A DNA stretch of 64,000 bases from JBBQDZ01 sp038237515 (GCA_038237515.1 JBBRYP010000001.1:1-64000), one strand, 5' to 3'; positions 52,774-63,000 are shown, counted from the stretch's first letter. The notes: generated from the sequence alone by a model not told the origin. Numbers and translations: made by a program.

Positions 52774-53748
52774 GTGGCGAAAGTCGAGCAAAAACCGGGA
52801 ACCCTGTCGCCGGAGCGCCTCCGCGACTTCTACCGCGAGATGCTCCTCATCAGGCGCTTCGAGGAGAAGGTCGAGGAGCGGTTTCGCGCCGGAGAGCTGC
52901 CGGGATTCCTGCATGTGGCGATCGGCCAGGAGGCCGCCGCCGTCGGCGTCTGTCAGGCGCTCGAGGAGGGGGACGTCTTCGCCTCGACCCATCGCGCCCA
53001 CGGGCACACGCTCGCGCGCGGAACCCACCCGAACGCCGTCATGGCCGAGCTGTACGGGAAGGTCGAGGGCTGCTCGCGCGGCTACGGCGGCTCGATGCAC
53101 CTCTACGACGTGGAACGCGGAAACCTGGGCGCGAACGCAGTCGTCGGCGGAGGTTTGCCCGCGATCGCCGGCGCCGCGCTCGCCTTCCAGCTGCGCGGCG
53201 AGCCCCGCGTTGCCGTCGCCTTCTTCGGCGACGGGGCCACGAACATCGGCACCTTCCACGAGTCGCTGAACCTCGCCCAGCTCTGGGGACTCCCCGCCGT
53301 GTTCGTCTGCGAGGACAACAGCTGGGCGGAGTCGACGCCATCGAAGCAGCACCTGCCGGTCAAGGAGATGATCGACCGCGCCCGCGCCTTCGACATGCAC
53401 GCGCTCAAGGTCGACGGCCAGGACGTGGAGGCCGTCTTCGCGGCGGCGCAGGAGGCGCTGGAGCATGCGCGCACGGGCGCCGGGCCCGTCTTCCTCGACG
53501 TCGAGACCTACCGCCTCGTCGGGCACTACGTCGGCGACCCGCAGGTCTACCGCTCGAAGGACGAGATCCGCGAGCTCCGCGAGACGCAGGACCCGCTCGA
53601 CAAGCTGCGCGAGCGCCTGGAGCTCGGCGACGAGGAGCTGGAGGAGATCGACAGCGAGGTGCAGGAGCTCGTCGACGGCTCGGTCGAGTTCGCGAAGGCG
53701 GGAACCGACCCGAAGCCCGAAGACGCCCTGAAGAACGTCTACGCGTGA
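52774..53748 (+). CDS. Pyruvate/2-oxoacid dehydrogenase E1 alpha
   Basis: 324 residues from GTG 52774, placed by its -10 box. Thiamine-diphosphate motif FFGDGATNIGTFHESLNLA ending with VCEDNSW; STHRAHGHTLARGTHP and GYGGSMHLYD are active-site segments, and YRLVGHYVGDP is typical of PDH/acetoin E1 alpha. First gene of a complete complex (E1 alpha, E1 beta, E2, then E3 at 57089). Likely housekeeping pyruvate or branched-chain 2-oxoacid dehydrogenase; the paralogue at 6482 shares its layout. Confidence 0.92.
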   Translation: MAKVEQKPGTLSPERLRDFYREMLLIRRFEEKVEERFRAGELPGFLHVAIGQEAAAVGVCQALEEGDVFASTHRAHGHTLARGTHPNAVMAELYGKVEGCSRGYGGSMHLYDVERGNLGANAVVGGGLPAIAGAALAFQLRGEPRVAVAFFGDGATNIGTFHESLNLAQLWGLPAVFVCEDNSWAESTPSKQHLPVKEMIDRARAFDMHALKVDGQDVEAVFAAAQEALEHARTGAGPVFLDVETYRLVGHYVGDPQVYRSKDEIRELRETQDPLDKLRERLELGDEELEEIDSEVQELVDGSVEFAKAGTDPKPEDALKNVYA

Positions 53749-53761
53749 CAGGCCGTCGAAC

Positions 53762-54742
53762 ATGGCCGAGCTGAGCTATCGCGAGGCGATCCGGGACGCG
53801 CTCACGCAGGCGATGAAGCGCGACGAGGACGTCTTCATCATGGGCGAGGACATCGCCGAGATGGGCGGCTCGATGGCCGTCACCCAGGGCCTGCTCGCCG
53901 AGTTCGGCCCGGAGCGGGTTCGCAACACTCCGATCTCCGAGATGGCGATCGTCGGTGCCGGCATCGGCGCGGCCATGCAAGGGATGCGGCCGGTCGTCGA
54001 GATCATGTACGAGGACTTCACGACGCTCTCGATGGAGCAGCTCGTGAACCAGGCTGCGAAGCACCGGTACATGTCCGGCGGCCAGGTGAAGGTGCCGCTC
54101 ACGGTTCGTACCCAGGGCGGTGCGGGATGGTCTCCAGGCGCGCAGCACGCGCAGCAGCTCGAGGGGTGGTTCGTTCACGTCCCCGGCCTGAAGGTCGTCT
54201 TCGCCTCGACTCCCACAGACGTGCGGGGCCTGCTCTGGTCGTCCATCTACGACGACAATCCCGTCATCTTCTTCGAGCACCGCACGCTCTACGGGATCAA
54301 GGAGGACGTGCCTGAGGAACTCGAGCCGATCCCGCTCGGTACGGCGCGCGTGCACCGCGCCGGGGAGGACGTCACGGTCGTCGCGACCGGCCGTCTCGTC
54401 CACGAGGCGCTCGCCGCCGCCGAGGACGCCGAGTCGGAGGGGGTCTCGGTCGAGGTGGTCGACCCGCGCACGCTCCAGCCGCTCGACGAGGGCGCGATCG
54501 TCGAGTCCGTCAAGAAGACCAGCCGCTGCGTGGTGGCGCACGAGGCCGTGACGCGGATGGGTTTCGGCGCGGAGGTCGCAGCGGTCGTCCAGCACCAGGC
54601 CTTCGACTGGCTCGATGCGCCCGTCGAGCGCGTCGGTGCCAGGTTCACGCCGATCCCGTTCGCGCCTGTGATGGAGGAGTTCGTCGTCCCGCACAAGGTC
54701 GACGTGCTCGAGGCGATCTACCGCACCCTGGGACGCGCGTAG
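53762..54742 (+). CDS. Pyruvate/2-oxoacid dehydrogenase E1 beta
   Basis: 326 residues. LSYREAIRDALTQAMKRDED, VFIMGEDIAEMGG, PVVEIMYEDFTTLSMEQLVN and VVDPRTLQPLDEGAIVES are E1 beta motifs. Forms the heterotetramer with the alpha subunit 13 bases upstream. Followed after three bases by the E2 gene. Confidence 0.93.
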   Translation: MAELSYREAIRDALTQAMKRDEDVFIMGEDIAEMGGSMAVTQGLLAEFGPERVRNTPISEMAIVGAGIGAAMQGMRPVVEIMYEDFTTLSMEQLVNQAAKHRYMSGGQVKVPLTVRTQGGAGWSPGAQHAQQLEGWFVHVPGLKVVFASTPTDVRGLLWSSIYDDNPVIFFEHRTLYGIKEDVPEELEPIPLGTARVHRAGEDVTVVATGRLVHEALAAAEDAESEGVSVEVVDPRTLQPLDEGAIVESVKKTSRCVVAHEAVTRMGFGAEVAAVVQHQAFDWLDAPVERVGARFTPIPFAPVMEEFVVPHKVDVLEAIYRTLGRA

Positions 54743-54745
54743 GCC

Positions 54746-56023
54746 ATGGCCAGCGAGGTCAAGCTGCCGCGCCTCGGCCAGGGCATGGAGGCCGGGACGA
54801 TCGTCAAGTGGCTGAAGTCCGAAGGAGATACCGTCGAGCGCGGCGACCCGCTCTACGAGCTCGACACCGACAAGGTGACCCAGGAGGTGGAGGCGGAGGC
54901 CTCGGGCGTCCTGCTGAAGATCGCGGTCGCGCAAGGGGAGGTCGAGGTCGGCAGGACGATCGCCTTCATCGGCGAGCAGGGCGAGAGTCTCCGATCGGAA
55001 TCCAGCGATCCGCAGGGTGGCGAAGCGGCCGAGGCCGTCGCCGAGGATCAGCAGGAGGAGGGCTCGCCCGGCGCGGCGCGGGAGGCGGATCGCGAGAAGG
55101 GGCGCGCGGCATCGGCTCAGCCGGAGCCTCCGGGCGATTCTCCATCCGACCGGAACGGCGGGCGGATCAAGGCGTCGCCCCTCGCGCGGCGAATCGCGCG
55201 CGAGCGCGGCCTCGAGCTGAGCTCGATCTCGGGGACGGGACCGGAGGGGAGGATCGTCGCAGAGGACGTCGAGCGGGCCGCGGCGGCGCCCGCCAGTCCG
55301 GCCGCTGCACCGGCGGTCGCAGCTTCGGCTCGGCCCGCCGAAGGGGTCGAGATCGAGCAGCTCTCGTCGGTGCGAAAGACGATCGCGCGGCGGCTGACCC
55401 AGGCGTGGCAGGCACCCGCATTCCAGATCTCGATGTCGGCCGACATGACGCGCGCCGCCGCCCTCCGCGCGAGGCTCGTCGCGCAGGTGGCGGAGGGAGG
55501 AATCCGCCCGACCGTCTCGGACCTGCTGATGAAGGTCTGCGCGCTAGCGCTGATGCGCCACCGATCGGTGAACGCGCTGTGGGCGGAGGATCGAATCGAG
55601 CTCCACCCGACCGCGAACATCGGCATCGCCGTCGCAATCCCGAAGGGCCTCGTCGTGCCAGTGATCCCGAGCTGCGAGCGCAGGTCGATCCAAGAGATCG
55701 CGTCCGCCCGCGTGGATGTCGTCTCGCGCGCCCGCTCAGGGAAGCTCCAGCAGGCCGACCTGGCGGGGGGCACGTTCACGATCTCGAACCTCGGCATGTA
55801 CGGCGTCGAGCAGTTCGCCGCCGTCCTCAACCCGCCGCAGGCGGCGATCCTCGCGGTGGGGGCGATCGAGGATCGGGCGGTCGTCGAGAGCGGCGAGGTC
55901 GTTGCCCGGCCGCTGATGACGATGACGCTGACCTGCGATCACCGTACGCTCGACGGCGCGACCGCGGCCGACTTCCTCCGCACGGTGAAGGATTTCCTGG
56001 AAGAGCCCGGCCTGGCGCTGTGA
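54746..56023 (+). CDS. Dihydrolipoamide acyltransferase E2
   Basis: 425 residues. Lipoyl domain at ~1-80 with the modified Lys in LDTDKVTQEVEAEA, an Ala/Pro/acidic linker, the peripheral subunit-binding domain (ASPLARRIARERGLELSSIS then GTGPEGRIVAEDVE), another linker, and the catalytic domain with LMKVCALALMRHRSVNALWA and the active-site His in TCDHRTLDGATAADFLRTV. Transfers the acyl group from E1 to coenzyme A. It is the only complete E2 in the window and could also serve the E1 at 6482. Confidence 0.93.
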   Translation: MASEVKLPRLGQGMEAGTIVKWLKSEGDTVERGDPLYELDTDKVTQEVEAEASGVLLKIAVAQGEVEVGRTIAFIGEQGESLRSESSDPQGGEAAEAVAEDQQEEGSPGAAREADREKGRAASAQPEPPGDSPSDRNGGRIKASPLARRIARERGLELSSISGTGPEGRIVAEDVERAAAAPASPAAAPAVAASARPAEGVEIEQLSSVRKTIARRLTQAWQAPAFQISMSADMTRAAALRARLVAQVAEGGIRPTVSDLLMKVCALALMRHRSVNALWAEDRIELHPTANIGIAVAIPKGLVVPVIPSCERRSIQEIASARVDVVSRARSGKLQQADLAGGTFTISNLGMYGVEQFAAVLNPPQAAILAVGAIEDRAVVESGEVVARPLMTMTLTCDHRTLDGATAADFLRTVKDFLEEPGLAL

Positions 56024-56358
56024 CCGTCTGGTACCGGGTTCGCGATCTCGACGCCGCGCGCGCCTTCTATCGGGAGAAGCTCGGCTTCACGGAGCACTAC
56101 CACGACCCCGGCGGCGAGTGGGCCCGGCTCGAGCGGGACGGCATGGAGGTGTGCCTCGCGGCGGGCGAGCCAGAGGAGGGAGGCGTCGCGGTCGTCGACG
56201 TCGAGGACGTCAAGGCGGAGGCCGAGCGTCTGCGGGAGGCCGACGTGAAGGTGGGAGTCGTCGTGGAGCTCCACGGTCAGCTGCGCCTGCTCGACGTCTT
56301 CGACGCGGACGGGAACCGCCTTCAGCTTGCGCAGGAACTCGAGGGGGACGGCCGGTAG
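56020..56358 (+). CDS. VOC/glyoxalase-like small protein
   Basis: 112 residues from GTG 56020, overlapping the E2 stop (GTGA). VTVWYRVRDLDAARAFYREK then LGFTEHYHDPGGEWARLERD and LRLLDVFDADGNRLQLAQEL: one VOC domain with the usual FYREKLGF and DPDGN-like DADGN motifs. A metal-dependent role cannot be confirmed. Co-translation with E2 is unusual and may point to handling a reactive by-product. Confidence 0.75.
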   Translation: MTVWYRVRDLDAARAFYREKLGFTEHYHDPGGEWARLERDGMEVCLAAGEPEEGGVAVVDVEDVKAEAERLREADVKVGVVVELHGQLRLLDVFDADGNRLQLAQELEGDGR

Positions 56359-56415
56359 GAAGGGCTCGGGTTGGCGCACTCAGCCGAGTCCACCAGGTGA
56401 GGGGCGGGGAAGGCG

Positions 56416-56434
56416 CGGCGGAGGCGAGCCGCCG
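56416..56434. terminator. Hairpin between converging genes
   Basis: CGGCGG-AGGCGAG-CCGCCG lies in the 99-bp gap between the VOC gene and the opposing acetyltransferase gene. No T tract. Confidence 0.4.
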
Positions 56435-56457
56435 GTTCCCGATGGGTGATGAGGCCG

Positions 56458-56913
56458 CTACTCGAGCTCGGCCCTCATCGTCTGCGTGCGGCCTTGCTCC
56501 CCGATCCCGACGAAGCCGTGGCGCTCGTAGAGCTGAATCGCGGGATTTCCAGGCTCGACGCTGAGGCTGATCGCGTGGTGGCCTGCGGCGCGCGCGCGTT
56601 TTAGGAGCTCCGTCAGGAGCGCCGACCCGTACCCGTGGTGGCGGCGGCTCGGCACGACCGCCACGGTCAACTCCGGCGTCTGGTCGTCCACGAAGCCGTA
56701 GCCTGCCTCGCGGTCGCTGTAGAGGCGAAACCAGGCGGCTCCGACGCGCGTGGCGTCTTCCAGGCCGATCACGGCCGTATCGCCGCGCCTGCCCCAGCGG
56801 TCGACGTAGCGCGAGACCGGGAGGTCGTCCACAAGTGATGCGCTCGCGTACGCGTGACGGAGCATGTCGCGCATGAACCGAACGTCTTGAGGCCCGCCGC
56901 CCCGAACGATCAC
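56458..56913 (-). CDS. GNAT-family N-acetyltransferase
   Basis: 151 residues from GTG 56913, chosen because a TACACT -10 box lies six bases upstream. The acetyl-CoA motif LTVAVVPSRRHHGYGSALLT (RxxGxG/A pattern) and HAISLSVEPGNPAIQLYERH followed by GFVGIG are typical. Substrate unknown. Confidence 0.82.
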   Translation of the reverse strand: MIVRGGGPQDVRFMRDMLRHAYASASLVDDLPVSRYVDRWGRRGDTAVIGLEDATRVGAAWFRLYSDREAGYGFVDDQTPELTVAVVPSRRHHGYGSALLTELLKRARAAGHHAISLSVEPGNPAIQLYERHGFVGIGEQGRTQTMRAELE

Positions 56914-56919
56914 CACCGG

Positions 56920-56925
56920 AGTGTA
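56920..56925 (-). promoter_or_regulatory. -10 box of the acetyltransferase gene (leaderless)
   Basis: Minus strand TACACT, six bases (CCGGTG), GTG 56913. Confidence 0.5.
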
Positions 56926-57088
56926 GGACGAGGGCGCCTGCTCGAATCGCTGCACGTCCGACTACTCCCGCCTGCAAAGGCCGCCGGGGGGTCTCGGGGG
57001 CAAGAGGCTCCGCCAGGTGAACGACCCATCCCACCCTCGCCGAGAAAAGGGGCCGCTAGGATCGGCGGCAAGCGAGCTAGGAGCAGAA

Positions 57089-58501
57089 ATGGAGTGTGAC
57101 GTTGCCGTCCTCGGGGGCGGTCCCGCCGGTTACACGGCGGCGATTCGGGCGGCTCAGCTCGGCGCGAAGACGGTTTGCGTCGAGCGCGAGCCCGAACTCG
57201 GGGGTACTTGCCTCCGGGTCGGCTGCATTCCGACGAAGGCGTGGGTTCAGACCGCTTACGCCCTGAAGGAGGCCGAGGAGACCTTCGCGAAGCTCGGTGT
57301 CGAGGTCGGTGAAGCAAGGCTCGACTTCGACGCGTCGAACGAATGGAAGCGCCAGGTCGTGAAGCAGATGACGAGCGGGGTCGCCGGGCTCTTGAAGGCG
57401 AACGGCGTGGAGTGGATCAAGGGCGCCGGGCGCTTCAAGGACGCGAACACGATCGCGGTGGAGGGCGGCGAGGACGTGTCCTTCAAGAGCGCGATCGTCG
57501 CGACCGGGTCCTTCCCGCTACGGCCACCCATCGAGGGCCTGGACTCCCCGCGCTGCGTCGACTCCACCGGCCTCCTCGCGCAGGAAACCGTGCCGCGGCG
57601 GCTCGTCGTGCTCGGCGGCGGCATCATCGGCTGCGAGTTCGCCTCGATCTTCCGCCGCTTCGGCTCGGAGGTGACGATCGTCGAGATGCTGCCCCGCCTG
57701 ATCCCGCAGGAGGACGAGGATGCCTCCAAGGAGCTCGCCAGGCAGTTCGGCAAGCGGGGGATCGCGCTCCAGCTCGATAAGCAGTGCAAGCGCGTCGAGG
57801 AGCTCGGCGACGGCCTTCGCGTCGAGTTTGGCGAGGGCGAGACGGTCGAGGCCGACCTGATGCTCGTCTCCGTCGGCCGAGGGCCACTCGTCGAGGGGCT
57901 CGGCCTCGAGGAGATCGGCGTCGAGCTCGACCGCCGCAAGGGCATCGCCGCGGACGAGCACCGGCGCACGACGGTTCCCCACATCTATGCGGCGGGCGAC
58001 TGCGCGGGCTACTGGCAGCTCGCGCATACGGCGTTCCGAGAGGGAGAAGTGGCGGCCGAGAACGCGACGGGCCACGAGGCGATCGTCGACAACCGCGGCG
58101 TCCCGCGGCCGATCTACACCGATCCTGAGATCGCGGCGGTCGGCCTCACCGAGGCGGAGGCGCGCGAGCAGTACGGGGACGAGATCGCGACAGGCTCCTT
58201 CCCGTGGGTCGCGAACGCGCGCGCGGTGATGCAGAACGACACGGTCGGCTGGGTCAAGTCGATCCACGAGACCCACTACGGGGAGCTGCTCGGCCTCGTG
58301 ATGGTCGGGCCCCACGTGACGGACATGATCGAGGTCGGCGTCGTCGCGCTCGACGCGGAGGCGACGGTCGAGACGGTCGCCGACGGGATGGCGCCGCACC
58401 CGACCCTTTCCGAGGCGATCAAGGAGGCCGGTCTCGTCGCGCTTGGCCGCGCGATTCACCTCCCGCCGAAGCGGCGGGCCTCCGCGAAGACGCCCGCCTG
58501 A
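57089..58501 (+). CDS. lpdA: Dihydrolipoamide dehydrogenase (E3)
   Basis: 470 residues from ATG 57089 with TAGGAG upstream; the longer frame is not supported. FAD-binding DVAVLGGGPAGYTAAIRAAQ at the start, redox-active disulphide Cys41/Cys46 in GGTCLRVGCIPTK, NAD-binding LVVLGGGIIGCEFASIF, second FAD motif YAAGDCAGYWQLAH, and the C-terminal His-Glu pair in PHPTLSEAIKEA. Re-oxidises dihydrolipoamide of the E2 above. It is separated from E1-E2 by the VOC and acetyltransferase genes. Confidence 0.95.
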   Translation: MECDVAVLGGGPAGYTAAIRAAQLGAKTVCVEREPELGGTCLRVGCIPTKAWVQTAYALKEAEETFAKLGVEVGEARLDFDASNEWKRQVVKQMTSGVAGLLKANGVEWIKGAGRFKDANTIAVEGGEDVSFKSAIVATGSFPLRPPIEGLDSPRCVDSTGLLAQETVPRRLVVLGGGIIGCEFASIFRRFGSEVTIVEMLPRLIPQEDEDASKELARQFGKRGIALQLDKQCKRVEELGDGLRVEFGEGETVEADLMLVSVGRGPLVEGLGLEEIGVELDRRKGIAADEHRRTTVPHIYAAGDCAGYWQLAHTAFREGEVAAENATGHEAIVDNRGVPRPIYTDPEIAAVGLTEAEAREQYGDEIATGSFPWVANARAVMQNDTVGWVKSIHETHYGELLGLVMVGPHVTDMIEVGVVALDAEATVETVADGMAPHPTLSEAIKEAGLVALGRAIHLPPKRRASAKTPA

Positions 58502-58726
58502 TCCGGTGGGGACGCTCGTGCCGGCGACCCGCACGGACTCCGGGCGCAAGCGACGACGCTTGCTGGCGCAACCCTCCCGGGACGTGCTCGTCGAGTCGTG
58601 CCCTGCAGCTTCCGTTCGTCGGTCGAAGTGCTCCGACGTTTGAGGATCCTCCGAAACGTCTACTCTTCACTTGGGGGACGCGGCCTCGTTCCCTGATCCG
58701 GGGTTCGCCCCGGACCTCTCTCCCTA
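58502..58726 (+). other. Gene-free but structured stretch after lpdA
   Basis: No supportable reading frame. It holds a GACGTTT/AAACGTC hairpin (58635-58660), the palindrome GAGGATCCTC inside it, and a CCGGGG-TTCG-CCCCGG hairpin with a UUCG-type loop (58698-58713). It runs directly into a strong terminator at 58727. This looks like the end of a structured RNA, either the lpdA 3' untranslated region or an independent small RNA. Confidence 0.35.
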
Positions 58727-58766
58727 GAGCGCCGCCCCTAGCCGCAAGGGGGCGGCGCTCGTTTTT
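58727..58766 (+). terminator. Strong Rho-independent terminator
   Basis: GAGCGCCGCCCC (58727-58738), ten-base loop, GGGGCGGCGCTC (58749-58760), then G and TTTTT. The best intrinsic terminator in the window. Confidence 0.85.
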
Positions 58767-58799
58767 CGGGATAGCCTGGGCGCGGACGAAAGGAGCGAG

Positions 58800-59027
58800 A
58801 TGGGGATGATGAACAAGCGGAACGCCGTCCTCGGCTGGGCGGTGTGGAACGCCGGCAAGCGAATCGCGAAGCGCAAGGCGAAGAACGTCGTGCCGGGCGC
58901 CGGCGGAGACGCGGGCGGAAAGTCGAAGCGCGCGGCGATCCTCGGCGCTGCCCTCGCCGCGCTCGCCGGGCTCTGGTTCTGGCGCAGGCGCGGCTCCGGC
59001 GACCGCACCGATTTCGACAGCGTCTGA
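58800..59027 (+). CDS. Small single-pass membrane protein
   Basis: 75 residues, ATG 58800 (ATG 58806 has better spacing to AAAGGAG). A basic N-terminal half (GKRIAKRKAKNVVPGAGGDA) and one membrane helix (AAILGAALAALAGLWFWRRR) with positive residues after it. A TAGCCT hexamer lies 22 bases upstream. Unknown function; transcribed as its own unit between a terminator and the divergently spaced SDR. Confidence 0.6.
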   Translation: MGMMNKRNAVLGWAVWNAGKRIAKRKAKNVVPGAGGDAGGKSKRAAILGAALAALAGLWFWRRRGSGDRTDFDSV

Positions 59028-59121
59028 CCGTCGTGATGGAACCGGCAACTTCGCCGTCCTGACCCGCGATCACGGGCGCAGCTTCCAGCGCGACAACGCA
59101 GTTCACGCCACTCCGCATCCC

Positions 59122-59127
59122 TAGGAT
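59122..59127 (+). promoter_or_regulatory. -10 box of the SDR gene (leaderless)
   Basis: TAGGAT, seven bases, ATG 59135. The upstream ATG (59126) of the longest frame lies inside the hexamer and cannot be the start if this is the promoter. Confidence 0.55.
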
Positions 59128-59134
59128 GGGACGA

Positions 59135-59872
59135 ATGCGGATCGCGCTCGTCACCGGCGCCAACAGCGGCATCGGATACGCGATTGCGAAGCGACTCCTC
59201 GAAGACGGCTACGCGCTCGGCTTCGCGACGCAGAACCGCGACGACGGGAAGGTGGACGCCTTCGATCGGCTTGCTCATCTCGGGCCGGTTCGGTGGGTCT
59301 CGGGCGATCTCGCCGACCCGGAGGTGCCCGGCAGGCTCGTCGCCGAGACCGTGGCTGCCTTCGGCGCGCTGGACGTGCTTGTCAACAACGCCGGCCTCTC
59401 CACGGCGGGCCCGGTGCTCGAGCTGACCGTCGAGGATTTCGACCTGACGTTCTCTGTGGACGTGCGGGCGGCGTTCCTCGCCTCGCAGGCGGCCGCGCGA
59501 GCCATGAGCGACGGCGGCGTGATCGTCAACGTAACCTCGATCCACGAGACGACGCCGCGCCGGGGCTTTGCCGTCTACGCTTCTGCCAAGGCCGCACTGG
59601 GGATGCTTACACGCTCTCTCGCCCTCGAGCTCGCGCCCCTCGGGATCCGAGTGAACGCCGTTGCGCCCGGCGCGATCGCGACGCAGCGGAACAGCGAGGC
59701 GGAGGCGCTGGGCGGGGAGGTTCCGCTCGGCCGGCCGGGGCGCCCCGACGAGGTCGCGGCGCTCGTCGCCTTCCTCTGCTCGGACGAGGCGAGCTACGTG
59801 ACCGGAGCGAGCTACCTCGTCGACGGCGGGGCTTCGCAGCAGGTGATCGACGTGCCCGCCGGGCGACGCTAG
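59135..59872 (+). CDS. SDR-family oxidoreductase (FabG-like)
   Basis: 245 residues. MRIALVTGANSGIGYAIAKR carries the NADP-binding motif; VLVNNAGLSTAGPV, Ser in VNVTSIHETT and YxxxK in YASAKAALGM are the catalytic core; YVTGASYLVDGGASQQVID ends it. A reductase of 3-oxoacyl, sugar or similar carbonyl groups; the substrate is not evident. Start set by the leaderless promoter. Confidence 0.88.
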   Translation: MRIALVTGANSGIGYAIAKRLLEDGYALGFATQNRDDGKVDAFDRLAHLGPVRWVSGDLADPEVPGRLVAETVAAFGALDVLVNNAGLSTAGPVLELTVEDFDLTFSVDVRAAFLASQAAARAMSDGGVIVNVTSIHETTPRRGFAVYASAKAALGMLTRSLALELAPLGIRVNAVAPGAIATQRNSEAEALGGEVPLGRPGRPDEVAALVAFLCSDEASYVTGASYLVDGGASQQVIDVPAGRR

Positions 59873-60004
59873 ACCGAGTCTCAGCCCCTCTTCGAGAGTC
59901 TCGCGAGGAGGCGGCAGAAATGGAGACCGACCGTGCCGCCACGGTTGTAAACCGCTGCGGCCGATCGGTCAGGCGGCGCGCCGGGTGCGGTCCTGGGGCC
60001 GACC

Positions 60005-60010
60005 TACAAT
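60005..60010 (+). promoter_or_regulatory. Probable -10 box of dnaE
   Basis: TACAAT followed by nine bases and GTG 60020, giving at most a 2-3-base leader. Confidence 0.5.
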
Positions 60011-60019
60011 GGCCGTCCC

Positions 60020-63000
60020 GTGGCCCCCTCGCCGTCGCTGCCCTTCGTCCACCTCCACGTCCACTCCGAGTACTCGATCCTCGACGGGGCCTGCCGTATT
60101 CCGGCGCTCGTCGGCCGCGCGGCCGAGCTCGAGATGCCTGCGGTCGCGCTCACCGATCACGGTTCGCTCGCGGGCGCGGTGGAGCTCTACCGAGAGGCGC
60201 GAAAGGTCGGTGTGAAGCCCGTGCTCGGCTGCGAGGTCTACGTCGCCGAAGATCGTCACGCGCAGGCGAAGGGATACGCGCACCTGACCCTGCTCGCGGA
60301 GCGGAACGAGGGCTACGCGAACCTGATCAAGCTCTCCTCGCTCGGCTACCTGGAGGGGTACTACTACAAGCCACGCGTGGACTGGGAGCTGCTCGAGCGC
60401 CACTCCGGCGGCCTGATCGCGCTCTCCGGATGCCTGTCGGGCCGGGTCTGCAAGGCTCTCGAGGAGAGCCGCGCGGAGGACGCGGCCGCCGACCTCGACC
60501 GGCTGGCGCAGGTGTTCGGCCGGGACTCGACCTACGTGGAGATGCAGAACGCCGGCCTCGAGGTTCAGCAGCGGATCAACCCGGGTCTCACAGAGCTGGC
60601 GGCGAGCGCGAAGCTTCCCCTCGTCGCCACGGGCGATGTCCACTATCTCCGCCACGAGGATGCTCGCGCACACGAGGCGCTGCTCTGCATCCAGTCGGGC
60701 GACTCGCTGCGCAACCCCGATCACTGGCGCTTCGACACCGACCAGTTCTACTTCAAGACCTCGGAGGAGATGGCCCTCGATTTCCCCGGACACGAGGAGG
60801 CGATGCGCCGCACGGTCGAGATCGCGGAACGCTGCTCGGTGACGATGGAGCTCGACCGGATCCTGCTGCCCCACTATCCGGTGCCCGACGGGCGCGACGC
60901 GTTCGACTACCTCGTCGAGCTCTGCGAGAAGGGTCTCGGGCGCCGCTACGACAAGGTCACGCCGGAGCTCCAAGAACGCCTCCGCTTCGAGCTGAAGACG
61001 ATCCGCGAAATGGGGTTCGCCGACTACTTCCTGATCGTCTGGGACTTCATCGCGTTCTCGAAGCGGAACGGGATCTCGGTCGGCCCCGGCCGCGGCTCCG
61101 CCGCCGGCTCGCTCGCCGCCTACTGCCTCGAGATCACCGATGTCGACCCGATCCGGTACGGCCTCCTCTTCGAGCGGATGCTCAACCCCGGCCGGAAGTC
61201 GATGCCGGACATGGACATCGACTTCGCCGTCGAGGGCCGCGACCGCGTCATCAACTACGTCGCGGAGAAGTACGGGCGCGACCGCGTCGCGCAGATCATC
61301 ACCTTCGGGACGATGGCCGCGCGAGCCGCCGTACGCGACGCCGGTCGCGTCCTCGAGATCCCGTATGGCACTGTCGACCGGATCGCGAAGCTGATCCCCG
61401 AGGGGCCGGGGCAGACCCTCGACGCCTGCCTCAAGGCGGGACAGGATCTGAAGGCGGCCTACGATGGCGATCCGATCGCGCGGGAGATCGTCGACCTCGC
61501 GAAGCCGCTCGAGGGGCTCGTCCGCCAGGACGGCATCCACGCCGCCGGCGTCGTGATCGGCGCGGCGCCGTTGACCGAGGTCGTCCCGCTGCAGCAGAAG
61601 GGCCCAGACCAGGAGGTGGTGACCCAGTTCGCCGGCGGCGACGTCGAGTCGCTCGGGCTGCTCAAGATCGACTTCCTCGGGCTCCGCAACCTCGACGTGA
61701 TCGACGAGGCCGTCGCGCTCGCTGGAGGCCTCGACGTCGGCGCTCTTCCGCTCGACGACCGGAAGACCTACGAGATGCTGGCACGCGGCGAGTCGACCGG
61801 CGTCTTCCAGTTCGAGTCGTCCGGCATGCGCGAGGCGCTCCGGCAGGTGAAGCCGACGGAGTTCGAGGACCTGATCGCGCTCGTCGCGCTGTACCGCCCG
61901 GGCCCGATGGGGTACATCCCGGTGTACGCACGGCGGAAGGCCGGTCAGGAGCAGGTCACCTACCCGGACCGGCGGCTGCGCGAGATCACCGAGGGCACGT
62001 ACGGGATCTGCATCTACCAGGAGCAGTACATGGAGATCGCCAAGCACCTCGCCGGATTCACGCCGGCCGAGGCGGACGATCTGCGCAAGGCGATCGGCAA
62101 GAAGATCCACGCCCTGATGGCGTCGCTGAAGGAGAAGTTCCTGGAGGGCTGCGCCGCGCACGATGTAACGCCGGCCGTGGCGAAGCAACTGTGGGACGAC
62201 ATGGAGAAGGCGCAGGACTACTCCTTCAACAAGTCCCACGCCGCCTGCTACGCGCTCACCGCCTACCGCACGGCGTACCTGCGCGCACACCACCCCCACG
62301 CCTACATGGCCGCGCTGATCTCGTCGGTCATGAACACGAAGGACCGCGTGCCGTTTTACGTGAACGCCTGCGACGAGCTCGGCATCGAGGTGCTGCCGCC
62401 GGACGTCAACTCCTCGGCATGCGACTTCGCGATCGTGGCCGGGAAGATCCGTTTCGGCCTGAACGCTGTGAAGAACGTGGGCGACACGGCTGCGCGGGCG
62501 ATCGTCGCCGCCCGCGCAGCGGGCCCGTTCACCTCCGTCTGGGACTTCACGGAGCGGGTCGACCCGCAGGTCGTGAACAGGCGCGCGCTCGAGTCGCTCG
62601 TGAAGTGCGGCGCGCTCGATTCGCTCGGGGCGCCGCGGAAAGGGATGCTCGAGGTGCTCGACCAGGCTCTCGCGTGGGGGAACAAGGCGACCGCCGACCG
62701 GCTCGCCGGGCAGAGCTCCCTCTTCGACCTCGGCACCGAGGCGACCGATCCGGTCGAGCGCCACCATGCGGCGGTGCCGCCCGGCGAGTTTGACAAGCCG
62801 GAGCTGCTGCGCCTCGAGAAGGAGACCCTCGGACTGTACGTCTCCGAGCACCCGCTGCACGGGATCCGCGACCAGCTGCGGCGCAAGACCGACTGCACGC
62901 TCGGCGAGGTTGAGCGGCGGCGGGACGGAGAGGTCGTCACCGTGGGCGGCATCGTCGGCGCGCTTCGGCAGCTGACGACGAAGAAGGGCGAGCCGATGGT

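Noticed and set aside
59293..62793. A 1166-codon open frame overlapping dnaE and the SDR gene
   Set aside because: Arg/Gly/Pro-rich shadow of dnaE in another frame; no domain, and dnaE is unmistakable.
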